Shown here: positions 1-7,625 of the stretch, piece by piece
Numbering within the stretch: the first letter of the stretch is position 1
How the letters are laid out: every line of letters starts with the position of its first letter
Assembly (NCBI GenBank): GCA_003131985.1
Contig: PKWH01000231.1
Span: 48,157-58,779, forward strand
Source of the DNA: Acidobacteriota bacterium
Lineage (GTDB): Bacteria; Acidobacteriota; Terriglobia; Acidiferrales; UBA7541
Length of the DNA stretch: 10,623 bases
Reading direction: 5' to 3'
Translations under genes and position numbers: made by a program
Notes under the pieces: model-generated
Told to the model about the DNA's origin: nothing
Databases searched by the model: none
The model's input: only the letters and a program-made list of their open reading frames with translations

Positions 1-329
1 TTAACCCGCGCGTTTGGGGCTGGTTTTCCCTCTGTCGGCGAGCCGGAGTAGACTTCGCGCATATCCTTTGGCAGCTCTATCAGGATAAGCCGATAAGCGA
101 AATACATGCGCGTACCGGAGAACGATGGGTTCGACTGCTACCGGACTTCCTGGCATCTCTTAAAGCAATTCAATTGGGTCAACTGTCAGTGCGCGAATAT
201 GTCCGCTCGTTAACCGAGCCGAAAGAATCTGCCGTTTTTGCTGCCGATGATCCCTTGCCTGGCTTGCTGGAGGCGCCTTTGCTCTCTTATTTATTCATCA
301 AGAGACTCTTCCGAGGAAAGGGCATTTGA
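1..329 (+). CDS. ATP-grasp ligase-like protein, C-terminal fragment
   Basis: This is the 3' end of a gene that begins before the window. The reading frame starts at base 3 and ends with TGA at 327-329, giving 108 visible residues. The fragment opens with NPRVWGW, then RRAGVDFAHILWQLY. That matches the last metal-binding strand of ATP-grasp carboxylate-amine ligase-like proteins, where the Asn-Pro-Arg of an (E)VNPRxWG motif ligates Mg-ATP. The tail that follows (GERWVRLLPDFLASL, LSVREYVRSL, then an acidic DDPLPGLLEAP stretch) is the C-terminal extension I associate with ATP-grasp proteins encoded in polysaccharide loci next to glycosyltransferases. Such enzymes join a carboxylate to an amine through an acyl-phosphate, but the substrate cannot be read from this piece. 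The next gene on this strand is a glycosyltransferase about 410 bases away. The family assignment is fairly secure; its role in the cluster is unknown. Confidence 0.7.
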   Translation, partial: NPRVWGWFSLCRRAGVDFAHILWQLYQDKPISEIHARTGERWVRLLPDFLASLKAIQLGQLSVREYVRSLTEPKESAVFAADDPLPGLLEAPLLSYLFIKRLFRGKGI

Positions 330-738
330 TGGGAATTCACCGCGACAGATTTTGGCGTTTCGAGGTTAACGCACTTTCGATCCTAAGTGGTGTAACGGAA
401 ATTAATAGATTCGGGTTTCTATCCTAAACCATTTAAACACATTACCATCCAGACCCGCAGACCCTGACTGCGCACCACGCTGAAAGCCGCGCTTGACACT
501 TGGCGAGGCCCATTGCAACCTTGGAAATATCGCCAAGCCCCAAGCCCAGCGGTATAAACAAAACAGGCGAAAATAGCGTTCCTTCTGACGGCTAAATTCC
601 GTTCGAACGCTTGAGGTGTTCGCATTTGAAGCTAGAAAGCAGTCGCGAGTGGGGTGAGTTCGGTGCTTCCCTCGCACTGCGGCTGTTACGCAACAGATTA
701 AACTACGCGCTGGCCGTTCGTCGCTGGAAGATCCCACA
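330..738. other. Gene-poor interval between ATP-grasp and glycosyltransferase genes
   Basis: I see no supportable gene in these roughly 410 bases. Open frames on the minus strand give low-complexity, arginine- and serine-rich translations with no recognisable motif. A 10-bp perfect palindrome, CGTTCGAACG, lies at 600-609. A TTGACA hexamer at 493-498 has no convincing -10 partner at 16-18 bases. The interval presumably carries the promoter of the glycosyltransferase gene, but I cannot place it. Confidence 0.4.
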
Positions 739-1932
739 ATGAGAGTCTGCATGGTCGCATATTCGTTCTACGAGGGGGACAACCGAGTCCGCCGCTATGC
801 GGAAACCCTCGTGAGGCGGGGTGATCGGGTCGATGTTGTGTCGCTCAGACAAAATGGACAGCCGGCTCAAGGGATCGTTAACGGTGTCCGCGTATTTCGC
901 ATTCAACGCCGAGTGGTTAACGAAAAAACGAAGTTCAGCTATTTAGGCAGGTTGTTGCTCTTTTTCATGCGCTCGATGGTTTTTCTCAGCGTAGAACAGA
1001 TGAAAGAACGCTACGACCTCGTGCACGTTCATTCCGTACCGGATTTTGAAGTTTTCGCCGCCCTGGTGCCGAAATTAACGGGATCTAAGATCATCTTGGA
1101 TATCCATGATTTGGTCCCTGAGTTCTATCTGAGCAAATTCAAGAGTTCCGACCGCTCTTTGACTTTCCGCCTACTCACTAGGGTCGAACGGATGTCCGCC
1201 TGGTTTTCCGATCACGTGATCGCGGCCAATCACATTTGGGAGAAACGGCTCCACGGAAGATCCGTGAAGGAATCTAAGTGCACGACTATATTGAATTTTC
1301 CGGACACCGAAATTTTTCAAGCTCGCGGGCGCACTAGAACGGACAACAAGTTCGTTATTCTTTATCCCGGAACCCTTAACTATCATCAGGGAATCGATAT
1401 TGCGGTTCGCGCCCTGGCGCTCATCAAAGATCAAGTTCCGGAAGCGGAATTTCATATTTACGGCTCGGGAGAACAATTAGAGTCTCTTAGGGTTCTGGTC
1501 AAAGAACTCGGATTGGAAAACCGAGTTTTTCTAAAGGGAACCAAGGCGCTTCACGAAATTGCGTCGGTCATTGAAAACGCAGATCTTGGCATTGTTCCCA
1601 AAAGGAAAAATTCTTTCGGTAACGAAGCATTCAGCACGAAGATACTGGAGTTTATGTCTCTGGGCGTTCCCGTTATCGTGCCGGATACGGCCATCGATAG
1701 CTACTACTTTAACGATTCTGTCGTGAAATTTTTCCAGGCAAACGATGAACAGAGCTTAGCCGATGCAATGCTGTTGATGATCAAAAATCCCGAGCTCCGG
1801 CAAAAATTTATCCGCGATGCCTCGGAATTTGTTTCTAAATACAGCTGGGACGTTAATAAGGGCACTTACCTTAATCTGGTGGATTCTCTCGTGCGATCTC
1901 CAAGGGGTCGGGTAACCGCCGAGAAAACTTAA
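739..1932 (+). CDS. GT4-family glycosyltransferase
   Basis: A 397-residue GT-B-fold retaining glycosyltransferase, expected to move a sugar from an NDP-sugar to a glycan, lipid carrier or natural product in the cytoplasm or at the inner membrane. The N-terminal half shows the acceptor-side Rossmann pattern: MRVCMVAYSFY at the start, the strand-plus-loop DLVHVHSVPDFE around 93-104, and ILDIHDLVPEFY around 119-130. The C-terminal half shows the donor-side signatures: LYPGTLNYHQGID at 208-220, a FHIYGSGEQ strand at 238-246, and the EX7E motif with Glu296 and Glu304 in NEAFSTKILEFMSLGVPV. The length is normal for the family. ATG is preceded by GGAAG at 726-730 with 8-base spacing, which supports this start. 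There is no signal peptide; residues 70-84 are hydrophobic but look like part of the fold. It converges on the phosphopantetheinyl transferase gene. It may be a polysaccharide gene at the cluster border or a tailoring enzyme; donor and acceptor are not predictable. Confidence 0.88.
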   Translation: MRVCMVAYSFYEGDNRVRRYAETLVRRGDRVDVVSLRQNGQPAQGIVNGVRVFRIQRRVVNEKTKFSYLGRLLLFFMRSMVFLSVEQMKERYDLVHVHSVPDFEVFAALVPKLTGSKIILDIHDLVPEFYLSKFKSSDRSLTFRLLTRVERMSAWFSDHVIAANHIWEKRLHGRSVKESKCTTILNFPDTEIFQARGRTRTDNKFVILYPGTLNYHQGIDIAVRALALIKDQVPEAEFHIYGSGEQLESLRVLVKELGLENRVFLKGTKALHEIASVIENADLGIVPKRKNSFGNEAFSTKILEFMSLGVPVIVPDTAIDSYYFNDSVVKFFQANDEQSLADAMLLMIKNPELRQKFIRDASEFVSKYSWDVNKGTYLNLVDSLVRSPRGRVTAEKT

Positions 1933-1933
1933 T

Positions 1934-1964
1934 CGCTTCGCAGTGAATTCGCTGCACCGCTTCG
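1934..1964. terminator. Near-palindrome between convergent genes, possible bidirectional terminator
   Basis: The short gap between the convergent glycosyltransferase and transferase genes holds GCAGTGAATTCGCTGC (1940-1955). It is palindromic apart from one T/G pair, and is flanked by direct copies of CGCTTCG at 1934-1940 and 1958-1964. A T-rich run (TCTTTGTTGTTT) follows at 1967-1978. The position suits a terminator, but the stem is short and not GC-rich, so this is tentative. Confidence 0.3.
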
Positions 1965-1986
1965 TGTCTTTGTTGTTTCCAGTTCC

Positions 1987-2718
1987 TTAAGGTTGCCAAT
2001 CCCACTGAAGTAACCGCCAGTCTTTCTCCTCGCCGACTATCGCAGCAGCATATCCCGGAGCCGGTTCGAAGGAATGCAAGTGCCACCTGGCGCTATCGAC
2101 GCTCTGCAGTTCCTCCGGTTGTCCAGGCGTCAATGTGACGCTGAAACTAGCCAGTGGAATCTGCAAACCTTCGCCTCTTGCTTTCACGTAAGCTTCCTTC
2201 CGCGTCCAACAAAGAAAAAAGGCCTCAGCGCGGAGTCCGGGAGTCAACGTGTGCCACTCCTCGAGCTCACGCGGTGAGAAGTGGCGTTCTGCAATAGCCT
2301 CGCCGGCAAATTCAGGCCGGATCGGTTCTAGATCAATCCCTAGTTCTCGATGGCGAGCGAAACCATAGACAGCCAGACTGCGGGAATGCGAGAGATTGAA
2401 ACGAATTGGCGATTTGCCATTCTCCGTAAGAAGAGCGGGTTTCCCGTGCGCCCCGTACTGAAATTGCAGCAGCGCAGGTGGACTCACCGCATACTTTCCC
2501 AGCAACTCGCGCAAGATCCCTCTCGCAGCCACGAAGTGATCCCGATCGCCTGGGAAAAGGAACCGGCTCGCGCGAAGTTTTTCATCCTGCGAAAGAACGG
2601 ATGCGCACCGGTCAAGAATTTCCTTGTTCAAATCTAGAGACGCGCGCCAAACATGAATTTCGTTTTCCGCTAGTTCGAGGTTTATCGGGGGACGCGGCCA
2701 GACGTAAGAATTATCCAT
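1987..2718 (-). CDS. Sfp-type 4'-phosphopantetheinyl transferase
   Basis: This enzyme moves the 4'-phosphopantetheine arm of CoA onto the conserved serine of carrier domains, turning apo-PCP/ACP into holo forms; it should serve the NRPS and PKS proteins encoded around it. From the ATG at 2718 it is 243 residues, normal for the Sfp/Gsp group. Visible motifs are RFLFPGDRDHF (52-62), HGKPAL (91-96), FNLSHS (107-112), the Mg-binding GIDLEP with Asp129 and Glu131 (127-132), and WTRKEAYVKARGEGL (171-185) with Trp171, Lys174, Glu175 and Lys179. An in-frame TTG at 2751 would add 11 residues and overlap the upstream NRPS gene. I prefer ATG because the family normally starts shortly before the WxxP segment; neither start has a clear Shine-Dalgarno sequence. 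It lies 22 bases after the NRPS stop, so the two are almost certainly co-transcribed and probably translationally linked. Function is very secure; the partner carrier proteins are inferred from location. Confidence 0.95.
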   Translation of the reverse strand: MDNSYVWPRPPINLELAENEIHVWRASLDLNKEILDRCASVLSQDEKLRASRFLFPGDRDHFVAARGILRELLGKYAVSPPALLQFQYGAHGKPALLTENGKSPIRFNLSHSRSLAVYGFARHRELGIDLEPIRPEFAGEAIAERHFSPRELEEWHTLTPGLRAEAFFLCWTRKEAYVKARGEGLQIPLASFSVTLTPGQPEELQSVDSARWHLHSFEPAPGYAAAIVGEEKDWRLLQWDWQP

Positions 2719-2740
2719 GTCAAAGGCTTTATGAAGACCA

Positions 2741-5434
2741 TTAGCGAGCAATTGTTGCAGCGCCCGGTTCTGCGGTGCGCGCTTCCGCTTTCTCCACGCG
2801 GGCTATTATATTTCGAATCAGTTCGCGGACATGGGGCTCCATGTAAATTGTGTAGTGATTCCCGGGTGACTCACAAATTTCCAGTTCCTTACCCAGAGTA
2901 TCAGCCCAGCCCAGTCGCAGATCTTGTCCAAAACCGAAAGTCCGTTCAACGCTTCTGAAGAGCACGGTTGGTCCGCAATATGGCTTTGGTTGGTAATTCT
3001 CCACCGCACTATACAGCGCTTCCACCGGGCTCTTGTTGCTTCGAAGCTTTTCAATTGCGCTCGACGACCTGAGCCAATTCCACACGGCCCGCTTGATCCC
3101 CGAAGCTTTTCTCGAGAAACGCCCTCCGATGTATCTGAATTTCTGTGCTCGCGAAACCTGCCCGAGGTAAGCGTATTCGAACTGTAGAAGATGCCATTTA
3201 AGCTGCGCGGCAGAAATGAGGCGTTTCCATTTTGGATATTCCCTCCGCCGAACCGGATGCGTCACCTCGATCATCATCAGAAGGGCGATTTGTTCGCCCT
3301 GCGCCCGTAATTGTTGTGCTACTTCAAGCGCGAGCAATCCGTGAGCGCACCATCCGGCCAGCATATATGGTCCTTGTGGTTGGCGCGCGCGAATGGCGCG
3401 AACGAAATGCTCGGCAATAGCAGGCAGTGAGTCTGATTCCCTTCCAGTCTGGAGAAAGGAAGGCTGCATTCCCAGGCTATGCAACTCGTGTACCGCTCTA
3501 AGGCCCTGTGAAAGCGGCAAAAACGTAGCATCGCCGCCCAGGAAAAAAAACGGAAGTTGCGCCGTCCGCTCGGAGTGATTGATGCTGTGGTCACGAACTG
3601 GCTGCGCTTGCCCGTTCTGCCCGAGGATCAGATCGGCTTGTTGCTCAATGGTCTGAGCCTCCAATAAAGAGGCCAGCGAAAGCTCTTTGCCGAACGATTG
3701 TTCGATACGCGACACCAGTCGAATAGCGAGCAACGAATGTCCACCCAGCTCGAAAAAATTGTCTCTGATCCCGATCTGCTGAATAGCGAGGAGCTCGGAC
3801 CAGATGCCGACAAGCCCTTTCTCAATTTCGTTCCGCGCTGGGATGAACTCGATTGCCACCGCATGGTTTTCAAACGTCGCTGCTGGAAGGGACTTACGAT
3901 CAACTTTTCCATTCGAGGAAAGAGGCATCACCTCTAGAACAACTACGACTGGCACCATGTAATCCGGAAGTTGGGTCTTTAGGAATTCTTGCAGCCCAGC
4001 GGTCTTAAATTGTTCAACTTGAACGGGCACCACATATGCGACGAGACGCTTATCGCCTGGCGTATCTTCGCGAGCGACAACGACCACTTGTCGAATGCCT
4101 GGATATTGGCCTATGACCACCTCGATCTCGCCAAGCTCGATGCGGAAGCCCCGGATCTTGACTTGGTAATCGAGTCGCCCGAGGTATTCGACGTCGCCAG
4201 ACGGAAGAAAACGCGCGAGATCTCCCGATTTGTAAAGCCGAGCGTTAGGATCGTTGCTGAATGGATTGCGGATAAATTTCTCCGCGGTGAGCTCCGGGCG
4301 GTTCAAATAGCCGCGTGCCAGGCCAATTCCGCCGATGTGCAACTCTCCTTCGGCCCCGGCCGGAGTGGGCCGCAATTGTTCATCGAGGATGTAAATCTCC
4401 ATATTGGCGATTGGACGGCCGATGGGCACAAAAGAGCGATTGTCATCGCGGCGGCAGGTCCAGTGAGTGACGTCAACGGAAGCTTCGGTGGGGCCGTAAA
4501 GATTGTATAGCTCTGCATCCATGCGCGAAAAAAACTGGCGTTGCAAGTCGGCCGGCAGCGCTTCTCCGCTGCAAAAAATCTGCCGCACAGTGCTGCGCTT
4601 CGGGATCTCGGCGGCTTCAAGAAAACTCCTAAGCATCGATGGTACAAAATGCATTGTGGTGATCTGTTCGTGAGTGATTACGTCGGCTAAATATCGCGGA
4701 TCTCGATGGTCACCTGGGCGAGCAATAACCAACCGCGCACCGGTTATCAATGGCCAGAAAAACTCCCAGACCGAGACATCGAAGCTGTAGGGAGTTTTCT
4801 GTAACACACGATCTTCGCTCGTCAGCCGGTACGCATCCTGCATCCACAGCAGGCGATTCACGATACCTTGATGCACGTTGACGACACCTTTTGGCTTTCC
4901 CGTGGATCCCGATGTGTAGATGGCATAGGCCGCATCGCTCGGACTGACCGCGATATTGAGGTTCGAGGTGCTCTCGCTTACGAGAGTTTTCCAGTCTGTA
5001 TCGAGACAGAACGTGGGTGTGTCGCGGCCGGAGAAATGAGCAAGCAGCTTTTGCTGTGTGAGTACACCCGGCGTTTGAGAATCCTCGATCATCATAGCCA
5101 GCCGCTCAGTAGGATATTCAGGATCGAGAGGTACGTAAGCTCCGCCGGCTTTCAGAATGGCAAGCAGCGCGACCACCATCTCGATCGACCGCTCCACACA
5201 AATCCCTACGAGCACGTTCGGCGCTATTCCTTGTTTTCGTAGATAGTGCGCTAACTGGTTGGACCGTTCGTTGAGTTCGCGATAGCTGACTTTCTCGTCT
5301 TCAAAAACTAATGCCACTTGCTCCGGTGTCCGCGATGCCTGCGCCTCGACCAGAGAGTGCAAGCTGCGGTTTCGATCCGGATATTCCACGGTCGTATTGT
5401 TAAGTTTGAGCTGCAACTGGGGACTATCTATCAT
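2741..5434 (-). CDS. NRPS protein A(Ser)-PCP-TE with cysteine-nucleophile thioesterase
   Basis: An 897-residue nonribosomal peptide synthetase with three domains and no condensation domain. The adenylation domain (about 25-515) has YTSGSTGKPKG (173-183), YGPTE (313-317), YKSGDLARF (401-409) and the catalytic Lys510 in NGKVDR. The ten specificity-pocket residues, aligned by hand to GrsA PheA, are D219 V220 W223 H262 F287 S289 L312 V320 D321 K510. DVWHFSLVDK is, to my recollection, the code of EntF, which activates L-serine. The PCP (about 535-605) has FFELGGHSLL with the arm-bearing Ser567. The C-terminal alpha/beta-hydrolase TE (about 625-880) has LAGWCAHG with Cys696 where most type I TEs have serine, and likely catalytic His860 in PGNHYTIY. 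The N-terminus starts directly with an LNNT-EYP linker, as if a condensation domain were absent rather than truncated. Ser activation is well supported. Possible roles for the TE are aminoacyl shuttling in trans, lactone or lactam release, or editing. The PPTase gene follows 22 bases downstream. Confidence 0.95.
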   Translation of the reverse strand: MIDSPQLQLKLNNTTVEYPDRNRSLHSLVEAQASRTPEQVALVFEDEKVSYRELNERSNQLAHYLRKQGIAPNVLVGICVERSIEMVVALLAILKAGGAYVPLDPEYPTERLAMMIEDSQTPGVLTQQKLLAHFSGRDTPTFCLDTDWKTLVSESTSNLNIAVSPSDAAYAIYTSGSTGKPKGVVNVHQGIVNRLLWMQDAYRLTSEDRVLQKTPYSFDVSVWEFFWPLITGARLVIARPGDHRDPRYLADVITHEQITTMHFVPSMLRSFLEAAEIPKRSTVRQIFCSGEALPADLQRQFFSRMDAELYNLYGPTEASVDVTHWTCRRDDNRSFVPIGRPIANMEIYILDEQLRPTPAGAEGELHIGGIGLARGYLNRPELTAEKFIRNPFSNDPNARLYKSGDLARFLPSGDVEYLGRLDYQVKIRGFRIELGEIEVVIGQYPGIRQVVVVAREDTPGDKRLVAYVVPVQVEQFKTAGLQEFLKTQLPDYMVPVVVVLEVMPLSSNGKVDRKSLPAATFENHAVAIEFIPARNEIEKGLVGIWSELLAIQQIGIRDNFFELGGHSLLAIRLVSRIEQSFGKELSLASLLEAQTIEQQADLILGQNGQAQPVRDHSINHSERTAQLPFFFLGGDATFLPLSQGLRAVHELHSLGMQPSFLQTGRESDSLPAIAEHFVRAIRARQPQGPYMLAGWCAHGLLALEVAQQLRAQGEQIALLMMIEVTHPVRRREYPKWKRLISAAQLKWHLLQFEYAYLGQVSRAQKFRYIGGRFSRKASGIKRAVWNWLRSSSAIEKLRSNKSPVEALYSAVENYQPKPYCGPTVLFRSVERTFGFGQDLRLGWADTLGKELEICESPGNHYTIYMEPHVRELIRNIIARVEKAEARTAEPGAATIAR

Positions 5435-5789
5435 ACTTTTCGGCCGTTACAAGCATCGCACGTGATGACCCTAAGAGTCGGAGAAATAATTCTGACAGAT
5501 GAGGATTAACAACTACAATAGTGAGCAATCGTGTGTCCACTTTCCGGTTCCAAGACCGGCCTCAAATGATGGAATTTCCCTTTTATTTTCTTAAGGTTAC
5601 GAATCTCGCCCATAGCGAAGACTAGCCAGATAGCGATAGCCCCTCCTCTGAATCTAGATGCATTGCGCACAAATCTGCAGCAAATAAGGGCGTTCCTCGA
5701 TATCACCTGCTAAAATGAGGATAAGTCTGAGGAATGGCCAAAGAGTGGATGCCCCAGACTCCTTTTGAGAAAACTATTTCCACTTCTTC

Positions 5790-5806
5790 CGCCGGGCTCT
5801 CCGGCG
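5790..5806. repeat. Perfect 6-bp inverted repeat with 5-base loop
   Basis: CGCCGG GCTCT CCGGCG forms a perfect inverted repeat about 60 bases upstream of the -24/-12 element. No T-run follows on either strand, so it does not look like an intrinsic terminator. It could be an operator or be fortuitous in moderately GC-rich DNA. Confidence 0.3.
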
Positions 5807-5866
5807 CAATGCCTCAAAAGATTTGCCTAAGTGGCGTGTTTGTAATGGATTAACTTCATTTATGAG

Positions 5867-5882
5867 TGGCCGGACAGTTGCA
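5867..5882 (+). promoter_or_regulatory. Putative sigma-54 (RpoN) -24/-12 promoter
   Basis: TGGCCGGACAGTTGCA matches the RpoN consensus TGGCACG-N4-TTGCW at all but two defined positions. The invariant GG and GC are separated by exactly 10 bases, the spacing RpoN requires. Transcription would start near base 5893, about 100 bases upstream of the hydroxylase ATG. RpoN promoters need an AAA+ enhancer-binding activator, and none is encoded in this window. This is a sequence match only. Confidence 0.5.
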
Positions 5883-5900
5883 GAATAAGAGCCAGCCAGC

Positions 5901-5913
5901 CCCCGGTTCGGGG
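5901..5913 (+). other. Small GC hairpin in the predicted 5' leader
   Basis: CCCCG-GTT-CGGGG can form a 5-bp stem with a 3-base loop, just after the start predicted from the -24/-12 element. It may stabilise the leader transcript. It is too short to call a terminator or riboswitch. Confidence 0.25.
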
Positions 5914-5995
5914 TTTCTAGGCTTGTAAGGGTGTCAGTTTCAGATAGTTCAGTTCATGGTGTTTCGTAGAAGGCGGCACAGGACCTCCGGAATCG

Positions 5996-7588
5996 ATGAA
6001 GAACGAACTCTACTTTTTGAAGCCGAACGTGATGATGGAGCCCCTTGTTGACGGATGGTACGCCTGGGCCCACTTGATTCCCCCGGCGACCACGGCTCGA
6101 AATCTCACCGAGCGCCACTTGCGGATTATGGATTCTTACATCGACTCTCCGGAAACGCATGAATCAGCGGTCAGAAACCCGGCCCTGCTGGGCGGTCCCT
6201 TCATGGATTTTGATCGTAATAGAGTGGAAGCCGTAAAAAAACTTCGTGAACGCACTTTGACCCAGCGAAGCCACTTGATCAATCTTTCTCGCGCCATCGA
6301 ACAGCTCGATGCTCTGTTACGCGAAAAGGCGACGGGCTACAGTTTGGAATCGCTGTACGCCGAAGTCCCCGCTTGCCTGCAAGGCTACGTAGAACTCGTC
6401 TACGATCTCAACAATCATCCATCCTTCAGACTGATCGAGCCGCTGCTTTATAAGAGCCCGTTTTACGATTCATCGTTGCAAAGCGTGATGCTTTCGGAAA
6501 TTTCCGGTGATGACCGGCCGTTTGTTCTGAGCACTCCGCGTGTCGATGAAGGTGATTCCATCAATTTGGAAGTGCCCTTCGCAAGCGAGCGGCTCGATAC
6601 ATTGTTTCGAATGAAAAACGAGCCTTCTTCGCTCGAGGCCATTGGCGACGCGCTCAGCCTGAGCGCCGGAGACGCCGAACGTTTTCGCTCTTTCCTCACC
6701 ACCGAGGTGCCGAAGCCGTACGCGAAATATGAAGGTGATGGCGCGCGCTGGCGCTATTTCGGGCACGCTTGCATTCTGCTGGAAACGCGGGGAGTGAGCG
6801 TTCTGCTTGACCCCATGCTCAGCTATACCTACGACACACAAATTTCGCGCTACACCTATTCCGATTTGCCCGAAGTGATCGACTACGCTTTGATCACCCA
6901 CAATCACCAAGACCACATTTTGTTTGAAACGCTTCTGCAACTCCGCCACCGCATTCGAAACATCGTTGTGCCGCGTAACGGCGGGGGCGCGCTGCAGGAT
7001 CCTTCTCTGAAACTCCTTCTGAAGCAGTGCGGATTTAAGAATGTGATCGAAATTTCGGAAATGGAACAAATTCCATTTGAACGCGGTTCGATCACTGCTA
7101 TTCCATTCCTTGGCGAGCACGGTGACCTGAACGTGATGACCAAGTCCGCATACCTGCTGCGAGTGGACAATCACAAACTGCTCTTCGCCGCGGACTCGTG
7201 CAACATCTCACCGAAAATGTACGAACACATCCAGCGTGAAACAGGTGATGTGGACGCGTTTTTTGTCGGAATGGAATGCGATGGCGCTCCCGTCTCCTGG
7301 ATTTATGGCCCGCTGCTCACGCAGCGCCTGGATCGTCCTAAGGACCAGTCGCGGCGCTTGGCCGGATCAAATTTCGAGCGCGCCATGGCTATGGTGGAGC
7401 AATTCCATTGCAAAGAGGTTTACGTCTACGCCATGGGTCAAGAACCTTGGTTGAACTACATTTCCAGCATTAAGTACACTGAGAAATCAAACCCGATCAT
7501 TCAGTCCAATCGTTTGATTGAGACCTGCCGCAAGCGCGGTATCACCGCGGAGCGATTGTTTGGAGAGAAGGAGATCCTTCTGCCGTAG
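5996..7588 (+). CDS. CmlA-type nonheme diiron beta-hydroxylase (metallo-beta-lactamase fold) for PCP-bound amino acid
   Basis: A 530-residue protein closely resembling CmlA of chloramphenicol biosynthesis (about 532 residues), which uses O2 and a diiron centre to beta-hydroxylate an aminoacyl group held on an NRPS carrier domain. The N-terminal part (about 1-245) is the helical/arm domain specific to CmlA-like enzymes. The C-terminal part is a metallo-beta-lactamase fold with RYFGHACILLET (253-264), LLDPML (270-275), the metal motif THNHQDH (301-307: His302, His304, Asp306, His307), FLGEHGD with Glu374 (371-377) and FAADS with Asp400 (397-401). These residues sit at a constant offset of three from the CmlA ligands as I recall them (His305, His307, Asp309, His310, Glu377, Asp403). 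It is the first gene of the rightward operon, 37 bases before a gene for an A-PCP protein, the same partner type as CmlP for CmlA. The likely substrate is therefore that PCP-bound amino acid. The extended N-terminal domain and Glu ligand argue against an ordinary MBL hydrolase. Confidence 0.92.
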   Translation: MKNELYFLKPNVMMEPLVDGWYAWAHLIPPATTARNLTERHLRIMDSYIDSPETHESAVRNPALLGGPFMDFDRNRVEAVKKLRERTLTQRSHLINLSRAIEQLDALLREKATGYSLESLYAEVPACLQGYVELVYDLNNHPSFRLIEPLLYKSPFYDSSLQSVMLSEISGDDRPFVLSTPRVDEGDSINLEVPFASERLDTLFRMKNEPSSLEAIGDALSLSAGDAERFRSFLTTEVPKPYAKYEGDGARWRYFGHACILLETRGVSVLLDPMLSYTYDTQISRYTYSDLPEVIDYALITHNHQDHILFETLLQLRHRIRNIVVPRNGGGALQDPSLKLLLKQCGFKNVIEISEMEQIPFERGSITAIPFLGEHGDLNVMTKSAYLLRVDNHKLLFAADSCNISPKMYEHIQRETGDVDAFFVGMECDGAPVSWIYGPLLTQRLDRPKDQSRRLAGSNFERAMAMVEQFHCKEVYVYAMGQEPWLNYISSIKYTEKSNPIIQSNRLIETCRKRGITAERLFGEKEILLP

Positions 7589-7625
7589 TTCTTTCTATGT
7601 TCTTCTATTCGGCGAGACGCTTTGT

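Larger units (their letters stand above)
5435..5995. promoter_or_regulatory. Divergent intergenic control region
   Basis: About 560 bases separate the leftward NRPS-PPTase unit from the rightward hydroxylase operon; both must be transcribed from here. I see no credible gene; a 66-codon minus-strand frame at 5506-5706 has no recognisable features. Visible structures are an inverted repeat CGCCGG-N5-CCGGCG at 5790-5806, a good -24/-12 element at 5867-5882, and a small GC hairpin at 5901-5913. For the leftward gene I could not find a convincing promoter: the best -35/-10 pairings match poorly. The long spacing leaves room for activator sites. Confidence 0.6.

Noticed and set aside
501..517. Sigma-54-like TGGC...TTGCA before the glycosyltransferase
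   Set aside because: The GG-GC spacing is 11 bases, not the required 10, and it is over 200 bases from the gene.
402..752. 116-codon minus-strand frame upstream of the glycosyltransferase
   Set aside because: It has no recognisable motif, overlaps the glycosyltransferase start head-on, and its composition looks like non-coding sequence.
2719..2751. TTG start at 2751 for the phosphopantetheinyl transferase
   Set aside because: It is a rare start codon without a ribosome binding site, and the 11 extra residues do not resemble the family N-terminus; ATG 2718 is preferred.
5451..5470. Minus-strand sigma-54-like element ahead of the A-PCP-TE gene
   Set aside because: The GG-N10-GC spacing can be found, but the flanking bases (GTGC for TTGC, GGGT for TGGC) match poorly.
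5506..5706. 66-codon minus-strand frame in the divergent intergenic region
   Set aside because: It has no domain, no clear ribosome binding site and a composition typical of chance open frames; treated as non-coding.
6470..7174. 234-codon minus-strand frame inside the hydroxylase gene
   Set aside because: It is antisense to a well-supported gene and its translation has no family features.
5996..7588. Reading the MBL-fold protein as a beta-lactamase or generic metal hydrolase
   Set aside because: Its 530-residue length, large N-terminal domain, Glu and Asp ligands at CmlA-equivalent positions and A-PCP neighbour all fit a CmlA-type oxygenase instead.
7518..7625. Upstream ATG extension of the A-PCP protein
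   Set aside because: It would overlap the hydroxylase gene by about 70 bases and adds an Arg/Ser/Cys-rich leader unlike NRPS N-termini.
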